The notes: generated from the letters alone by a model not told the origin. A stretch of 64,000 nt of DNA from Erysipelotrichaceae bacterium 66202529 (GCA_017161075.1 CP046174.1:558001-622000); one strand, 5' to 3'. Shown: positions 44,489 to 53,905, counted from the first letter of the stretch. Made by a program: numbers and translations.

Positions 44489-46261
44489 ATGAGGCTACAG
44501 CCAAAAAATAAAAAACAACTGCTAAAGGCAGCGCTTGGAGAAATACCAAGTGATCTGCTGATTAAAAATATTCAGCTGGTCAACGTGATTACCGGAGAAA
44601 TTTATCCTGCAAATGTATTTGTTTATGACGGTATGATCGCCCATGTGGAATATAAGGATCTGCAGGCTGATCTGGATAAGGCAAAGACTGTTGTGGATGG
44701 ACAGGGACGCTATCTGATTCCCGGCTTTCTGGATGCGCATGAGCATATCGAAAGCTCCATGATGACACCGCGTAATTTCGCTAAGGCTGTGATTCCGCAT
44801 GGGACAACAACTGTTATCACTGATCCCCACGAGATTGCCAATGTATGGGGAATGGACGGTGTACGGTATATGCATGACAGCGGTGAAGGTCTGCCGATGC
44901 GTCAGCTGATTGATATTCCAAGCTGTGTGCCTGCTGTACCCGGTCTGGAGAATGCCGGGGCGGATTTTCTGGCAGAACAGATTGAAGAGCTGTGCGGCTT
45001 AGAACGTGTAATCGGTCTTGCGGAGGTCATGGATTTTCTTGCTGTTATTCACGGCGAGGATCGCATGATGGATATACTGAAGGTTGCGGAGGAGCGCGGT
45101 TTGTATATGCAGGGACATGCTCCGTATGTAAGCGGGCGTATGCTGTCAGCCTATCTGTGCGGCGGCCCGAATACCTGTCATGAAACCCGTGCATCTGAGG
45201 AAGGACTGGAAAAGCTGCGCAGTGCCATGTATGTGGATGCCAGAGACAGCTCCATCACAAAGAATGTAAAAGATATCTGGGAAGGTGTCAAACATATTAA
45301 ATTCTTTGATCATCTGTGCTTTTGTACGGATGACCGTGAGGCGGATGATATCCTGAACAACGGCCATATGAATGATGTTGTACGTAATGCAATCCGCTGC
45401 GGAATGGATCCGGTAACAGCAATCAAGAGTGCCACCTATAATACGGCGCGTGAAATTAAAATCGAGAATCTGGGAGCGATTGCTCCGGGCTTTGTGGCAG
45501 ATATGCTGATTGTGGAAAGCCTGGAGGAATTAAAGCCAAGTCATGTGTTCTTCAATGGCACACTCGTGGCGGAAAATGGAAAGCTGCTGGCTGAAATCAA
45601 GGATGAAAGCTATGCTATAGAACACCGCAATTCCATGCATGTAAAGGAATTAACGGCAGAGGATTTCCGCATTCAGGCACCTGTGAAAAACGGAACAGTG
45701 AAGGTGAATCTGATGGAATATAAGGATTTGCTGCTGTCAAGTACTCTGGTTTCCTGTGAGGAGCTTCCGGTGGAAAACGGATATCTGAAGCTGCAGGATC
45801 CGGATTTGAAATTTGTAGCTGTTGTCAACCGTCACAAGGGGCACGACACGGTTGCACTTGGCGTTGTGCGTGGCTTTGGTACGACAACGGGGGCGCTTGC
45901 TTCCACAGTATCACATGACTCACATAATCTGACCATTGTATTTGATGATGCAGAACATGCACTGCTTGCGGCAAAGGAGCTGATTGCATGCGGCGGTGGA
46001 ATGTGTGCAGTTAAGGATGGCGAGATTCTGCATACCCTGCAGTTGCCGCTTGCTGGTCTGATTTCTTTGAAGCCTGCGGAAGAGCTTGCTGTAGATAATG
46101 CGAAAATGAAGGATGCAAACCGTGCCCTTGGTTTAGTGGATATGGAAAATCCACTGCTGAGAATCGTCACCTTGGCACTGCCGGTTATTCCAGAAGCAAA
46201 AATGTCTGATCTGGGATTGATCAATGTTTTGAAAAAGGAAATTATCCCGCTGTTTGCATAA
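44489..46261 (+). CDS. ade: adenine deaminase
   Basis: The 590-residue amidohydrolase has the metal site PGFLDAHEHIESSMMTP, the DPHEIANVWG segment, CTDDREADDI and the C-terminal adenine deaminase domain (VVNRHKGHDTVALGVVRGFG; GGGMCAVKDGEI). It converts adenine to hypoxanthine, feeding the purine salvage pathway together with the permease upstream. ATG 44489 was chosen for its spacing from AAAGGAAG. Confidence 0.96.
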   Translation: MRLQPKNKKQLLKAALGEIPSDLLIKNIQLVNVITGEIYPANVFVYDGMIAHVEYKDLQADLDKAKTVVDGQGRYLIPGFLDAHEHIESSMMTPRNFAKAVIPHGTTTVITDPHEIANVWGMDGVRYMHDSGEGLPMRQLIDIPSCVPAVPGLENAGADFLAEQIEELCGLERVIGLAEVMDFLAVIHGEDRMMDILKVAEERGLYMQGHAPYVSGRMLSAYLCGGPNTCHETRASEEGLEKLRSAMYVDARDSSITKNVKDIWEGVKHIKFFDHLCFCTDDREADDILNNGHMNDVVRNAIRCGMDPVTAIKSATYNTAREIKIENLGAIAPGFVADMLIVESLEELKPSHVFFNGTLVAENGKLLAEIKDESYAIEHRNSMHVKELTAEDFRIQAPVKNGTVKVNLMEYKDLLLSSTLVSCEELPVENGYLKLQDPDLKFVAVVNRHKGHDTVALGVVRGFGTTTGALASTVSHDSHNLTIVFDDAEHALLAAKELIACGGGMCAVKDGEILHTLQLPLAGLISLKPAEELAVDNAKMKDANRALGLVDMENPLLRIVTLALPVIPEAKMSDLGLINVLKKEIIPLFA

Positions 46262-46376
46262 ATTGCAGTGCTTCTGTTTGAAAAGAAGTCAATACACTGA
46301 ATACATAAAGTACAGTACTTTGTCATAGGAATAGAATCGGTTGGCAAAGAAGCTGGCGCTTACATATTAAATTTAG

Positions 46377-46416
46377 AAAGCAGAGAATGTCAGTAATTTC
46401 GGATTCTCTGCTTTTT
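46377..46416 (+). terminator. terminator of ade
   Basis: AAAGCAGAGAAT/ATTCTCTGCTTT perfect 12-bp stem with a T tail. Confidence 0.92.
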
Positions 46417-46845
46417 CTATGCCTTTTTTTGTATGCTGCTTCCTAATTCTATGATGAATTCAGTATAAAAAATACAGGATGGCGCTCACATCAACAGTTT
46501 AGCAAGGGTCTGCAATATCGCAGTATATGGTTTCTTGCATTGGCGTATCGGCAAGCAAGTCCTTTCGGTCATAACCGTATACGAAAACAATCATGGTTGA
46601 AGCCTTTTTTCATCCTCACTTTTTTTTTCAGTTAATGATTTACAATATCGCCACTAAAATAGGATTGCCGATTCATGAATCACGAAAGCAAGCTGCAGAG
46701 AATAGATGATACTGACATAAATGTAACGATTACAGTGCTAAATCGAAATAGATTCATAGAACGCGTATATGTTTTCACCATAGCTGTAGGATGTGGAAAA
46801 CTATTGTAATCCTGCAATTACATGTGGATTCCCTGTACAGGACTG
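46417..46845. other. gene-free region of about 430 bp
   Basis: No supported frame, no structured RNA recognised, low complexity in places (for example T-rich near 46620). Confidence 0.45.
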
Positions 46846-46873
46846 TTGACGCAGGAAACGGATATGCTACAAT
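46846..46873 (+). promoter_or_regulatory. promoter upstream of the acetyltransferase/VOC pair
   Basis: TTGACG at 46846-46851 and TACAAT at 46868-46873, spacing 16 bp. The leader to the next start would be about 165 nt with no gene in it. Confidence 0.5.
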
Positions 46874-47042
46874 GAGGATGAGCATTTGAATAGAATGATA
46901 GATTGATTACGTTTTGCAGCTCAAAAAACTACAGCGTATAAAAAAGAGAAATGAATTAAGAAATTTGTTTGATAATATAAAAATATTATAAGCAAATTCT
47001 TCATTATTTGTAATCGTTTGTAGCGAGAGAATGGAGGTAATT

Positions 47043-47327
47043 ATGATAATAATGAATGAGAAGCATCGCCTGTATGTGGAACAGGAAGGAAAGTTGCTTG
47101 CAGAGATAACATTTCCGTTTGTAAAAAATCAGATTGTGGATATCAATCATACCTTTGTCCATACGGATTTACGCGGTCAGGGTATGGCAGGGGTACTAAT
47201 GAGGGAAGCGGCCACTGTCATACGAGGGAACCAGTGGAAGTGTATAACAACCTGCCCTTATGCCCTTGCATGGATGAAAAAGCATCCCAAGGAACAGGAT
47301 ATATGGTTAGGAGAGGTTCTCTTATGA
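47043..47327 (+). CDS. YjdJ-type short GNAT-like acetyltransferase
   Basis: The 94-residue protein matches the short COG2388 acetyltransferases: INHTFVHTDLRGQGMAGVLM is the acetyl-CoA loop and CPYALAWMKKHPK the typical C-terminal Cys/Pro/Tyr segment. ATG 47043 follows TGGAGGTAATT and was preferred to 47031. It overlaps the next gene by 4 bp (ATGA), so the two are coupled. Confidence 0.82.
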   Translation: MIIMNEKHRLYVEQEGKLLAEITFPFVKNQIVDINHTFVHTDLRGQGMAGVLMREAATVIRGNQWKCITTCPYALAWMKKHPKEQDIWLGEVLL

Positions 47328-47767
47328 AGCTGGCCTGTGTCTATATCTCTGCACAGCATTTTCATGAGACAGTAGCCTTTTATGAGCAGCTGCTGGAGCA
47401 GGTGGGAAAAGAGATAACGCCAAATCGCTGGGTGGAGTTTTCCTGCGGACATACACTTGCTGTCATGAATGCAGCGTATGATGATGAGCGGCTACAATGG
47501 GAACAGGAAGTAGAAAAGCATTATAATAAGGAGTATATCAGAGATTGCATTCAAAAAGTGAATCAGGGAAATGATGTCATGATTCAGAATTATGTGTGTA
47601 ACGATTTGAAAAAAGAATATGAGAGATTACAGTACCTGAAAATCGGGGAGCTTTCACCATTGTATTATGTGTCTATTTCCATGCCGTACTGGTATTTCAA
47701 TTTGACAGACCCGGAGGGAAACGAATTGGAGATTACAGGGCCTTATGATATGACAGATTGTGTATAG
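47324..47767 (+). CDS. VOC/glyoxalase-fold protein
   Basis: The 147-residue protein has two beta-alpha-beta-beta-beta modules (start MKLACVYISAQHFHETVAFYEQLL; end YFNLTDPEGNELEITGPYD), characteristic of the vicinal-oxygen-chelate fold. Substrate unknown; could be resistance or metabolite detoxification. It starts within the preceding gene. Confidence 0.82.
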   Translation: MKLACVYISAQHFHETVAFYEQLLEQVGKEITPNRWVEFSCGHTLAVMNAAYDDERLQWEQEVEKHYNKEYIRDCIQKVNQGNDVMIQNYVCNDLKKEYERLQYLKIGELSPLYYVSISMPYWYFNLTDPEGNELEITGPYDMTDCV

Positions 47768-47810
47768 GGGCAGGTCTTAGGATGCATACTAAGACCGGAG
47801 TGTGATAGAT

Positions 47811-47963
47811 ATGGAACAAAAAAAGAAACCCTGCTGTAACAGTGAGGAGCTGCTGCATATGGAAGAAGCGAAAAAGACTGCCGGTAATAATCAATGGACA
47901 AGTAATAACCTGAAATATTATCCGGATGAGCGGGAGCGTCAAGACGGGCCTGGCGGTAACTGA
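47811..47963 (+). CDS. small protein, 50 aa, unknown
   Basis: ATG 47811 follows CCGGAGTG. The product is hydrophilic with a Cys-Cys pair (KKPCCNSEELL) and a Gly/Asp-rich end (RQDGPGGN). A hairpin GGTCTTAG/CTAAGACC (47773-47796) lies just upstream and a strong terminator just downstream, which supports it as a real transcribed gene. Confidence 0.5.
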   Translation: MEQKKKPCCNSEELLHMEEAKKTAGNNQWTSNNLKYYPDERERQDGPGGN

Positions 47964-47970
47964 CAAAGGA

Positions 47971-48016
47971 AAAAAGACCGATGCTTTCATCCTTGGAGTG
48001 AACAATCGGTTTTTTT
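47971..48016 (+). terminator. terminator after the 50-aa gene
   Basis: ACCGAT/ATCGGT stem with a long loop and seven T (48010-48016). Confidence 0.7.
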
Positions 48017-48270
48017 AATTCAGCTCACATGTGTATGAAAAATAGATACATCATAGAAATTATGCTTTCAAACACCTGTTAATACTACAGCAGGTTGAAA
48101 CTGGTAGTATATGAAACAAAAAACTTCATCAAGAAAAAGGAATCATTTATCTGATAGGTTTCATTTCGAGCTGCACTTTTCGATGAAATTTTTTGAAGCT
48201 GTGAAAGCAACACCTTATATCCTAACCTCCATATTCAAAAGCTCTGTTTCTGTGTACATATATCAGGCGT

Positions 48271-48687
48271 CTATACATCCGTTAGAATTTGCTGAATTGT
48301 AATTTCTCTCAGCTTTTTTCGATATTCCAGCTCTGCCCCGTATAAATAATGCATAATCTGTCGTTCCTTTTCCTTAACCTGCTTACGAGAATCAAAAACC
48401 TTATCCACAAGATTTGTACTGACGGCAAATTCTTCCTCTCCCTCAATGGCGTTAAACAAATCGAGAAAGGTGATTTGGGAGGGGGAGCGAAGCAGAACAA
48501 AGCCACCAGTTTTACTGGCAATGGAGGAAACGATATTTGCTTTTACAAGCTGTCGCATAATTTTCTTTAAATAGGAATCTGATACATCCAGTTTTTTACT
48601 AAGCTCACCGCTTTTTACCGGCCGGCTGCTTGTGCTGATTAACAGTACAATGCAGATAGCTTGTTCCAGACTGCCGCGTATCCTCAT
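48271..48687 (-). CDS. Rrf2-family transcriptional regulator
   Basis: This 138-residue winged-helix protein has the Rrf2 start MRIRGSLEQAICIVLLIS and the helix-turn-helix VKSGELSKKLDVSDSYLKKIMRQLVKANIV. It lacks the three-cysteine Fe-S cluster of IscR (one Cys only), so it should sense something else. It is transcribed away from the YhgE gene at 48893, the usual divergent regulator-target layout. Start behind AAGGTGAT. Confidence 0.9.
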   Translation of the reverse strand: MRIRGSLEQAICIVLLISTSSRPVKSGELSKKLDVSDSYLKKIMRQLVKANIVSSIASKTGGFVLLRSPSQITFLDLFNAIEGEEEFAVSTNLVDKVFDSRKQVKEKERQIMHYLYGAELEYRKKLREITIQQILTDV

Positions 48688-48812
48688 AGCATCACCTTCT
48701 AACAGCTATAGTATAGCGGTATCTACTTTCCTATTGCAAGCCTTTTCTTTTTTTTGATCGTCCATTTCTCTGTGAAATTTTCATAACAAATCTAAACATT
48801 CTGTAAATAGCA

Positions 48813-48840
48813 TTGACACCTGCATATAATGTACTATAAT
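48813..48840 (+). promoter_or_regulatory. promoter of the YhgE/Pip gene
   Basis: TTGACA at 48813-48818 and TATAAT at 48835-48840, spacing 16 bp. It lies 125 bp from the Rrf2 start, so the regulator may act here. Confidence 0.75.
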
Positions 48841-48892
48841 TCCAGTATTCCGTGGATATGTAATATCTATGGATTAGAAAGAAGAGGATACG

Positions 48893-51457
48893 ATGAAAGA
48901 AGAATGGAAACAGATTATGAGCAGTACCTGGATAAAAATCGTGCTTGCGGCAATTGTGGTAATTCCCATGCTGTATGCAGGTATTTTTCTGGGATCTATG
49001 TGGGATCCTTACGGGAATGCGGATAAAATTCCTGTTGCAGTCGTTAACGAGGATCATACAGTATCTTATAACGGGTCCAAACTTCATATAGGGGACGATC
49101 TGGTTTCAAATTTAAAAAAGGCAAAGGAAATGGACTTTCAATTTGTGGATACAAAGCAGGCTGAGCAGGGACTGAAGCATGGTTCCTATTATATGATTAT
49201 CACCATACCAAAGAATTTTTCAGCCAATGCAACGACACTATTGGAGGAACAGCCAAAGAAAATGGAGTTGAAGTATACTACGAATCCGGGTACGAATTAT
49301 ATTGCATCGAAAATGGATGAAACTGCGATATCCAAAATTCGGGAACAGATTTCTGCCACTGTGACAAAAAGCTATGCGGATACATTGTTTTCAAATGTAA
49401 AGGTATTGAGCAGCGGATTGAAAACGGCGGGACAGGGTAGTCAGAAAATCCAAAACGGCTTATCTGACAGTATTTCAGGAAATCGCACAATTACGGAAAA
49501 TCTGAATACTCTGGCGTCCAGCTCGCTGACATTTCGAGATGGTAGTGAAGCTGTGCAGAATGGTTTACTGGCATATACAAACGGCGTTGCATCTCTTCAG
49601 AAGGGAACTCAGCAGCTGCGAAGCGGGGTACGCACCATGGATAGCAAAAGCGCTGTGCTGGTGAGTGGAGTAGCTGCTATGGATACAGGAAGTGATGAAC
49701 TGCGTCAGGGTGTACAGGCTTATACGGCTGGAGTTGCTGCTTTACAACAGGGCAGCGGGCAGCTCATGGAAAACTCCAATGCTTTAAATCAGGGTGTCGA
49801 TGCTCTTGCGCAGGGCACCTCAGATTTGAAAAAGGGCAGTCATCTAATCCTGCAGAAATTACAGGAGGCTTCCGCATCCTTAAAGGGCAGTGCCTCTTAC
49901 AATGCCAAGCTGTTGAATGATCTTCATCAAAAGAATACCGAGGGCAGTCTGGATTTAATGCAGCTTTCACAGGATGCAAAAACGCTGGTGCAGAAGATGA
50001 ATTCACAAATCGAAGCAAATGAGACAACAAGACAAAATCTTAACACAGCTGTACAGGCATTGAAGGATAACAATAACAAGATGTCTGAAGAAACGATTGC
50101 AAGCATTGAGGCGGCGGCAGAGCAGTTAAAAGAGGAAAATGATACCTATACAGCATGGATTGCAAAGCTGTCTGGTATGGTGTCTAAAAGTGAGGATATG
50201 GCGAAGCTTCTTGCCGGTAATGATCAGGCTCTGGTTAAGCAGCAGCAGGGACTTACCAATATGCAGCAGGCACTGGATAAACAGGGAACAACAGCTGATA
50301 CCATGGGACTGATTCAGGGAATGCAGCAAATACAGAGCGGTCTTGATACAGCAGATGCATCACTGTCAGGAGAACAGGGATTGTCGACCGGTATCCATGC
50401 CTATACACAGGGGGCAGATACGATTGGAAACGGACTATCTGCATTGAATCAGCAATCTGCTTCTCTTACAAACGGAGCAGTACAGCTGCAATCAGGGGCA
50501 GCACAGCTCTATGCAGCCGTTCCTGTTCTACGCAATGGTATTACACAGCTGCAACAGGGTGCTGACGGGTTGTATCAAGGAGCATCCGTATTAAATAGCC
50601 GCAGTGCAGACTTGGTGAACGGATTACAGCAGCTTCGTGAGGGTTCATCAAAGATCAGCAGCGGGGCACAGCAGCTTGCTCAGGGATCCAATACACTGGG
50701 GGACGGGCTACTGCAGTTAAAGGATGGCTCCGGCACATTAACCACTTCTTTGAAGAAAGGAGCAAAGCAAAGCTCTGTTTCATCAGCCCCAAAGACCGCA
50801 GATATGCTGGCGCAGCCGGTTGCAACCAGTCATCAGGAGCTGAGTAAGGTGGAAAACAATGGGACAGCCATGGCTCCTTATATGATGTCGGTTGGTCTGT
50901 ATGTTGCCTGCATGGCTTTTACCTTGATGTATCCGTTACTGAAGAATACATGTCAGACAACTTCCGGCTTCCGGCTATGGCTTTCCAAAGCCTCTGTCAT
51001 GTATGCAATATCAACACTGATGGCAATTATCATGATCACAGTACTGATGCTGGTTAACGGTTTATCTCCGTATCAGACATTCCAGACCTTTGTCATGGCT
51101 GCTCTGATATCGGCAGGCTTTATGTCAATGATTGTGTTTTTCAATATCACCTGCGGAAAAATTGGCAGCTTCCTTGTTTTAATTTTTATGGTTTTGCAGC
51201 TTGGCGGGGCAGCAGGCACTTATCCGATTGAAACATCCTCCGGGTTTTATAATGCCATTCATCCGTTTATGCCGTTCAGCTACAGTGTACATGCCTTCCG
51301 TAATACACTGGCGATTGGAGGATCTATTGGGGCTGATGCACTTGTCTTTGCAGGTATGCTTATTGTGTTCTCTGCATTATCCATACTGTTCTACCACTGG
51401 AAGGCAGGAATCAGTGAGGAACATTTTCAACAGACACCGCTGGCACAGTTTCATTAG
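48893..51457 (+). CDS. YhgE/Pip-domain membrane protein
   Basis: The 854-residue protein has one N-terminal transmembrane helix (about 14-36), a YhgE/Pip first domain (IPVAVVNEDHTVSYNGSKLHIGDDL), a very long extracytoplasmic helical region built of repeats such as LQQGSGQL and LSQGA-type units, and five or six C-terminal transmembrane helices. Pip of Lactococcus is a phage receptor component; YhgE-like proteins also accompany type VII secretion. No ESX genes are nearby. Probably repressed by the divergent Rrf2 protein. Confidence 0.9.
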   Translation: MKEEWKQIMSSTWIKIVLAAIVVIPMLYAGIFLGSMWDPYGNADKIPVAVVNEDHTVSYNGSKLHIGDDLVSNLKKAKEMDFQFVDTKQAEQGLKHGSYYMIITIPKNFSANATTLLEEQPKKMELKYTTNPGTNYIASKMDETAISKIREQISATVTKSYADTLFSNVKVLSSGLKTAGQGSQKIQNGLSDSISGNRTITENLNTLASSSLTFRDGSEAVQNGLLAYTNGVASLQKGTQQLRSGVRTMDSKSAVLVSGVAAMDTGSDELRQGVQAYTAGVAALQQGSGQLMENSNALNQGVDALAQGTSDLKKGSHLILQKLQEASASLKGSASYNAKLLNDLHQKNTEGSLDLMQLSQDAKTLVQKMNSQIEANETTRQNLNTAVQALKDNNNKMSEETIASIEAAAEQLKEENDTYTAWIAKLSGMVSKSEDMAKLLAGNDQALVKQQQGLTNMQQALDKQGTTADTMGLIQGMQQIQSGLDTADASLSGEQGLSTGIHAYTQGADTIGNGLSALNQQSASLTNGAVQLQSGAAQLYAAVPVLRNGITQLQQGADGLYQGASVLNSRSADLVNGLQQLREGSSKISSGAQQLAQGSNTLGDGLLQLKDGSGTLTTSLKKGAKQSSVSSAPKTADMLAQPVATSHQELSKVENNGTAMAPYMMSVGLYVACMAFTLMYPLLKNTCQTTSGFRLWLSKASVMYAISTLMAIIMITVLMLVNGLSPYQTFQTFVMAALISAGFMSMIVFFNITCGKIGSFLVLIFMVLQLGGAAGTYPIETSSGFYNAIHPFMPFSYSVHAFRNTLAIGGSIGADALVFAGMLIVFSALSILFYHWKAGISEEHFQQTPLAQFH

Positions 51458-51465
51458 TCTATATT

Positions 51466-51533
51466 AAACGATATATGAAAAGCTACTTTTCTCTGATACT
51501 GGAAAGGGAACGCTGCTGCATATATCGTTTTTT
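51466..51533 (+). terminator. terminator of the YhgE/Pip gene
   Basis: AAACGATATATG/CATATATCGTTT perfect 12-bp stem with long loop and T tail. Confidence 0.85.
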
Positions 51534-51613
51534 CTATATCTTTGTCCTATCCAGGCAGGTTTTCTCCCTCATACTATGAAATGAGGTGAGAGCCTCAGTT
51601 AGGAGGATTTTAT

Positions 51614-51868
51614 ATGAAGTATGCAAATGGAGCCTGCTGCCCCTGGTTACAGGGAGAAAAGGCTGATACAGAAGAGTATTGCTATGATGATGTGGATTTT
51701 ATGAATCTGAAGCCTGCGAAAAAACCTCAGCAGGTACAGACGCCGGGTATGGCATATGTACCGATGCAGGTATGGAAAAAACCGTATGAAATGGAGATAG
51801 GATTTCAGAGAGGGACAATCTTCCATGCTCTGGACAAACCGTTTTTAGGAGATGAGGGGGCGTGCTGA
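51614..51868 (+). CDS. cotJA: spore coat protein CotJA
   Basis: The 84-residue protein ends in the CotJA pattern MAYVPMQVWKKPYEM ... RGTIFHALDKPFLG. In Bacillus CotJA is part of the inner coat and needed for CotJC assembly. Start behind AGGAGG. A CATACTAT at 51570-51577 resembles a sigma-E -10, but no good -35 is seen. The stop overlaps the cotJB start (ATGA). Confidence 0.92.
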   Translation: MKYANGACCPWLQGEKADTEEYCYDDVDFMNLKPAKKPQQVQTPGMAYVPMQVWKKPYEMEIGFQRGTIFHALDKPFLGDEGAC

Positions 51869-52113
51869 TGAACAGAGAACGATTGTTAAGAAGACTGCAA
51901 ATACTGGATTTCGCGATTCAGGAAACAGCCTTGTTTTTAAATTCTCATCCAAAAGACAAAGATGCGATGCAGTATTATCAGAATGCTTTGCGGGAGCGTA
52001 AGAGTATCGCAGGTGATTTTGAAAGATGCTACGGCCCGTTGACGAACCGGGATAATCAAAGCGAAAGCTGGGAGTATATCAAAGGGCCATGGCCATGGGA
52101 AAGAGAGGATTAG
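51868..52113 (+). CDS. cotJB: spore coat protein CotJB
   Basis: The 81-residue protein has LLRRLQILDFAIQETALFLNSHPKDKDA and the C-terminal YGPLTNRDN ... WEYIKGPWPWE of CotJB. It belongs to the sporulation mother-cell coat operon cotJA-cotJB-cotJC. Three bases separate it from cotJC. Confidence 0.92.
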   Translation: MNRERLLRRLQILDFAIQETALFLNSHPKDKDAMQYYQNALRERKSIAGDFERCYGPLTNRDNQSESWEYIKGPWPWERED

Positions 52114-52116
52114 TCT

Positions 52117-52371
52117 ATGTGGACATATGAAAAAAAGCTGCAGTTTCCAGTGAATATCAAAAAGCCGGATCCTGCATTCGCAAAGATTGTAATTTCGCAA
52201 ATCGGAGGACCAGATGGTGAATTGGCTGCTTCCATGCGATATCTGAATCAGCGTTATGCGATGCCTTATGACAGGGTAAGAGCAATGCTGACGGATATTG
52301 GTACGGAGGAATGCGTACATAAAAGTTATCCGTCAAAAAAGCCTTTATTTATGGGAGATTTTCGGGTATAG
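52117..52371 (+). pseudogene. cotJC: cotJC, 5' part only, interrupted by prophage
   Basis: Residues 1-68 match CotJC (MWTYEKKLQFPVNIKKP; GGPDGELAASMRYLNQRYAMPYD; LTDIGTEECVH), a manganese-catalase-like coat protein normally near 190 residues. After the metal ligands Glu65 and His68 the frame runs into unrelated sequence (KSYPSKKPLFMGDF) and stops at 52371. The rest of the catalase is absent, and a phage recombinase begins there. The 3' part should lie at the other prophage end, outside the window. Confidence 0.93.
52309..52345. mobile_element. probable attL junction inside cotJC
   Basis: Homology to CotJC ends at or soon after codon 68 (52318-52320), and the recombinase stop is at 52345-52347. 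The crossover core should lie between. GTAC occurs at both 52302-52305 and 52315-52318, but I cannot fix the exact core without attR. Confidence 0.6.
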
Positions 52372-53892
52372 GTAGAGCGTGAAATTATCTGCGGTGCCGC
52401 CATCGCGTATGGAACACTCTCTTTCATACTTGACACAGCGCAGGACTTCCTTCAGCATGGAGTTCTTTTCAAGGGCACTCATATTCTCGTACTGCAGGAG
52501 AAGCTGCTCTGTCATCGGGATGATGCTGGTGGCACTTTCAATGCGTTTGTTCTCTTCTATTATTTCCTGCTGCAGTGTCTTCTGCTTCTCTTCGATTTCT
52601 GTTATTCTGGAGGATATCTTCTGAGAACGCTGCAGGAAGGTGTCCACGTCATAGATGCCTTTTTCCAGAAAGTCGTGAATGTTATCATTCTGCTTGTTCA
52701 AATCCACTGTCTCTTCCCGCAGATCAGCCAGCTGGTTCTGCAATATCTGAAGAACACTGTCGTCGATCTGTGTGTGGCCATTGCTGATTCTCAGTTTTTC
52801 TTCCTTGATATATTCTGCCAGAACTTCGATGAGCTTCTGTTCAACATCATCAAAAGGTGCACTGACATTCCTGCATTTATTGTTGGGGCAGATCAGCCCG
52901 GTTCGAATGTTTTCTCTTTGATAAGGACGTCTTTGCATCTTGGCACCGCACTTCGCACAGATCACAAGCCCTGCCAGTGGATTTTTCATTTCTCTAGCGG
53001 AGGCTGGCAGTGGTTTATGCATGGAGAATTTCTTCTGGACCTGGTCGAAGAGCTGCTGATCAACGATAGGCGGATGAATACCGTCAGCCAGCAGATAGTC
53101 ATCACTGCGGGGACGGCTTACAGATACGGAGCCGTTCTTTACTCTTTTACGCTGTCCTCTCCACCCCCAGCGGATCTTCCCAACATAGACCGGGTTCTGT
53201 AGGATATCTCTGACAGTAGGGTACACCCATTGTTTACCGGTCTTGGATGGGATCGCCATTTCGTTCAGCTGATCAGCAATGGTGGAGATGCCATGTGCTC
53301 CATATGCATACCAGCGAAACATCATCCTTACGACCTGTGCTTCCTTCTCCAGCGGCTTTAGAGTATACCCCTTGTCGTTCTCTATCTTGATACGTTCATA
53401 GCCGTATGGAGGACGGTTGCCCACATATTTGCCTTCCTTAACGGATGCCTGTCTGCCGTTGTTCAGTCTGCGTTTGATCGTCTTATATTCACGGCGGGAC
53501 ATGAAAAGTCCAAACTCAAAATACTCTTCATCGAACTCGTTGTTTGGATCGTATGTTTTAATCGGTGTGATGATCTTCGTATCGGACAGCTTGAAGGCCT
53601 GGGCTACGATGCCCTGGTCGATCGTATCACCTCTTGCAAGACGTTCTACTTCCATGACCAGTACACCATCCCATACACCCTGTTCCACTTCAGACAGAAG
53701 CTGCTGCATCATCGGTCTGGAGGCAATGGTTTCTCCAGATACGACTTCACGATAAATGTCAGCAATCGGCAGGTGCTGACGTCTGGCAAGCTCCAGGAGC
53801 GCTTTTTCATGACGGGCAAGTGTTTCTCCTTCACCACGCAGCTCCGCTTCCTGGTCAGCGCGGGACTTCCTTAGATAAATTAAATATTGCAT
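52345..53892 (-). CDS. int: large serine recombinase (prophage integrase)
   Basis: The 515-residue protein starts with the resolvase domain (LIYLRKSRAD with the nucleophile Ser10; VMEVERLARG; FGLFMSRREYKTIKRRLNNGR), then the recombinase domain (GNRPPYGYE), a zinc ribbon (CAKCGAKM ... CPNNKC) and a long coiled coil (about 395-450), as in phiC31/A118-type integrases. Its stop lies within the cotJC junction. Excision needs a directionality factor, not identified here. Start behind GGAGGTATC. Confidence 0.95.
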   Translation of the reverse strand: MQYLIYLRKSRADQEAELRGEGETLARHEKALLELARRQHLPIADIYREVVSGETIASRPMMQQLLSEVEQGVWDGVLVMEVERLARGDTIDQGIVAQAFKLSDTKIITPIKTYDPNNEFDEEYFEFGLFMSRREYKTIKRRLNNGRQASVKEGKYVGNRPPYGYERIKIENDKGYTLKPLEKEAQVVRMMFRWYAYGAHGISTIADQLNEMAIPSKTGKQWVYPTVRDILQNPVYVGKIRWGWRGQRKRVKNGSVSVSRPRSDDYLLADGIHPPIVDQQLFDQVQKKFSMHKPLPASAREMKNPLAGLVICAKCGAKMQRRPYQRENIRTGLICPNNKCRNVSAPFDDVEQKLIEVLAEYIKEEKLRISNGHTQIDDSVLQILQNQLADLREETVDLNKQNDNIHDFLEKGIYDVDTFLQRSQKISSRITEIEEKQKTLQQEIIEENKRIESATSIIPMTEQLLLQYENMSALEKNSMLKEVLRCVKYERECSIRDGGTADNFTLYLYPKISHK

Positions 53893-53905
53893 GTTGATAC
53901 CTCCA

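Noticed and set aside
47773..47796. Perfect 8-bp hairpin before the 50-aa gene as a terminator
   Set aside because: No T-run on either strand; noted only as a leader hairpin.
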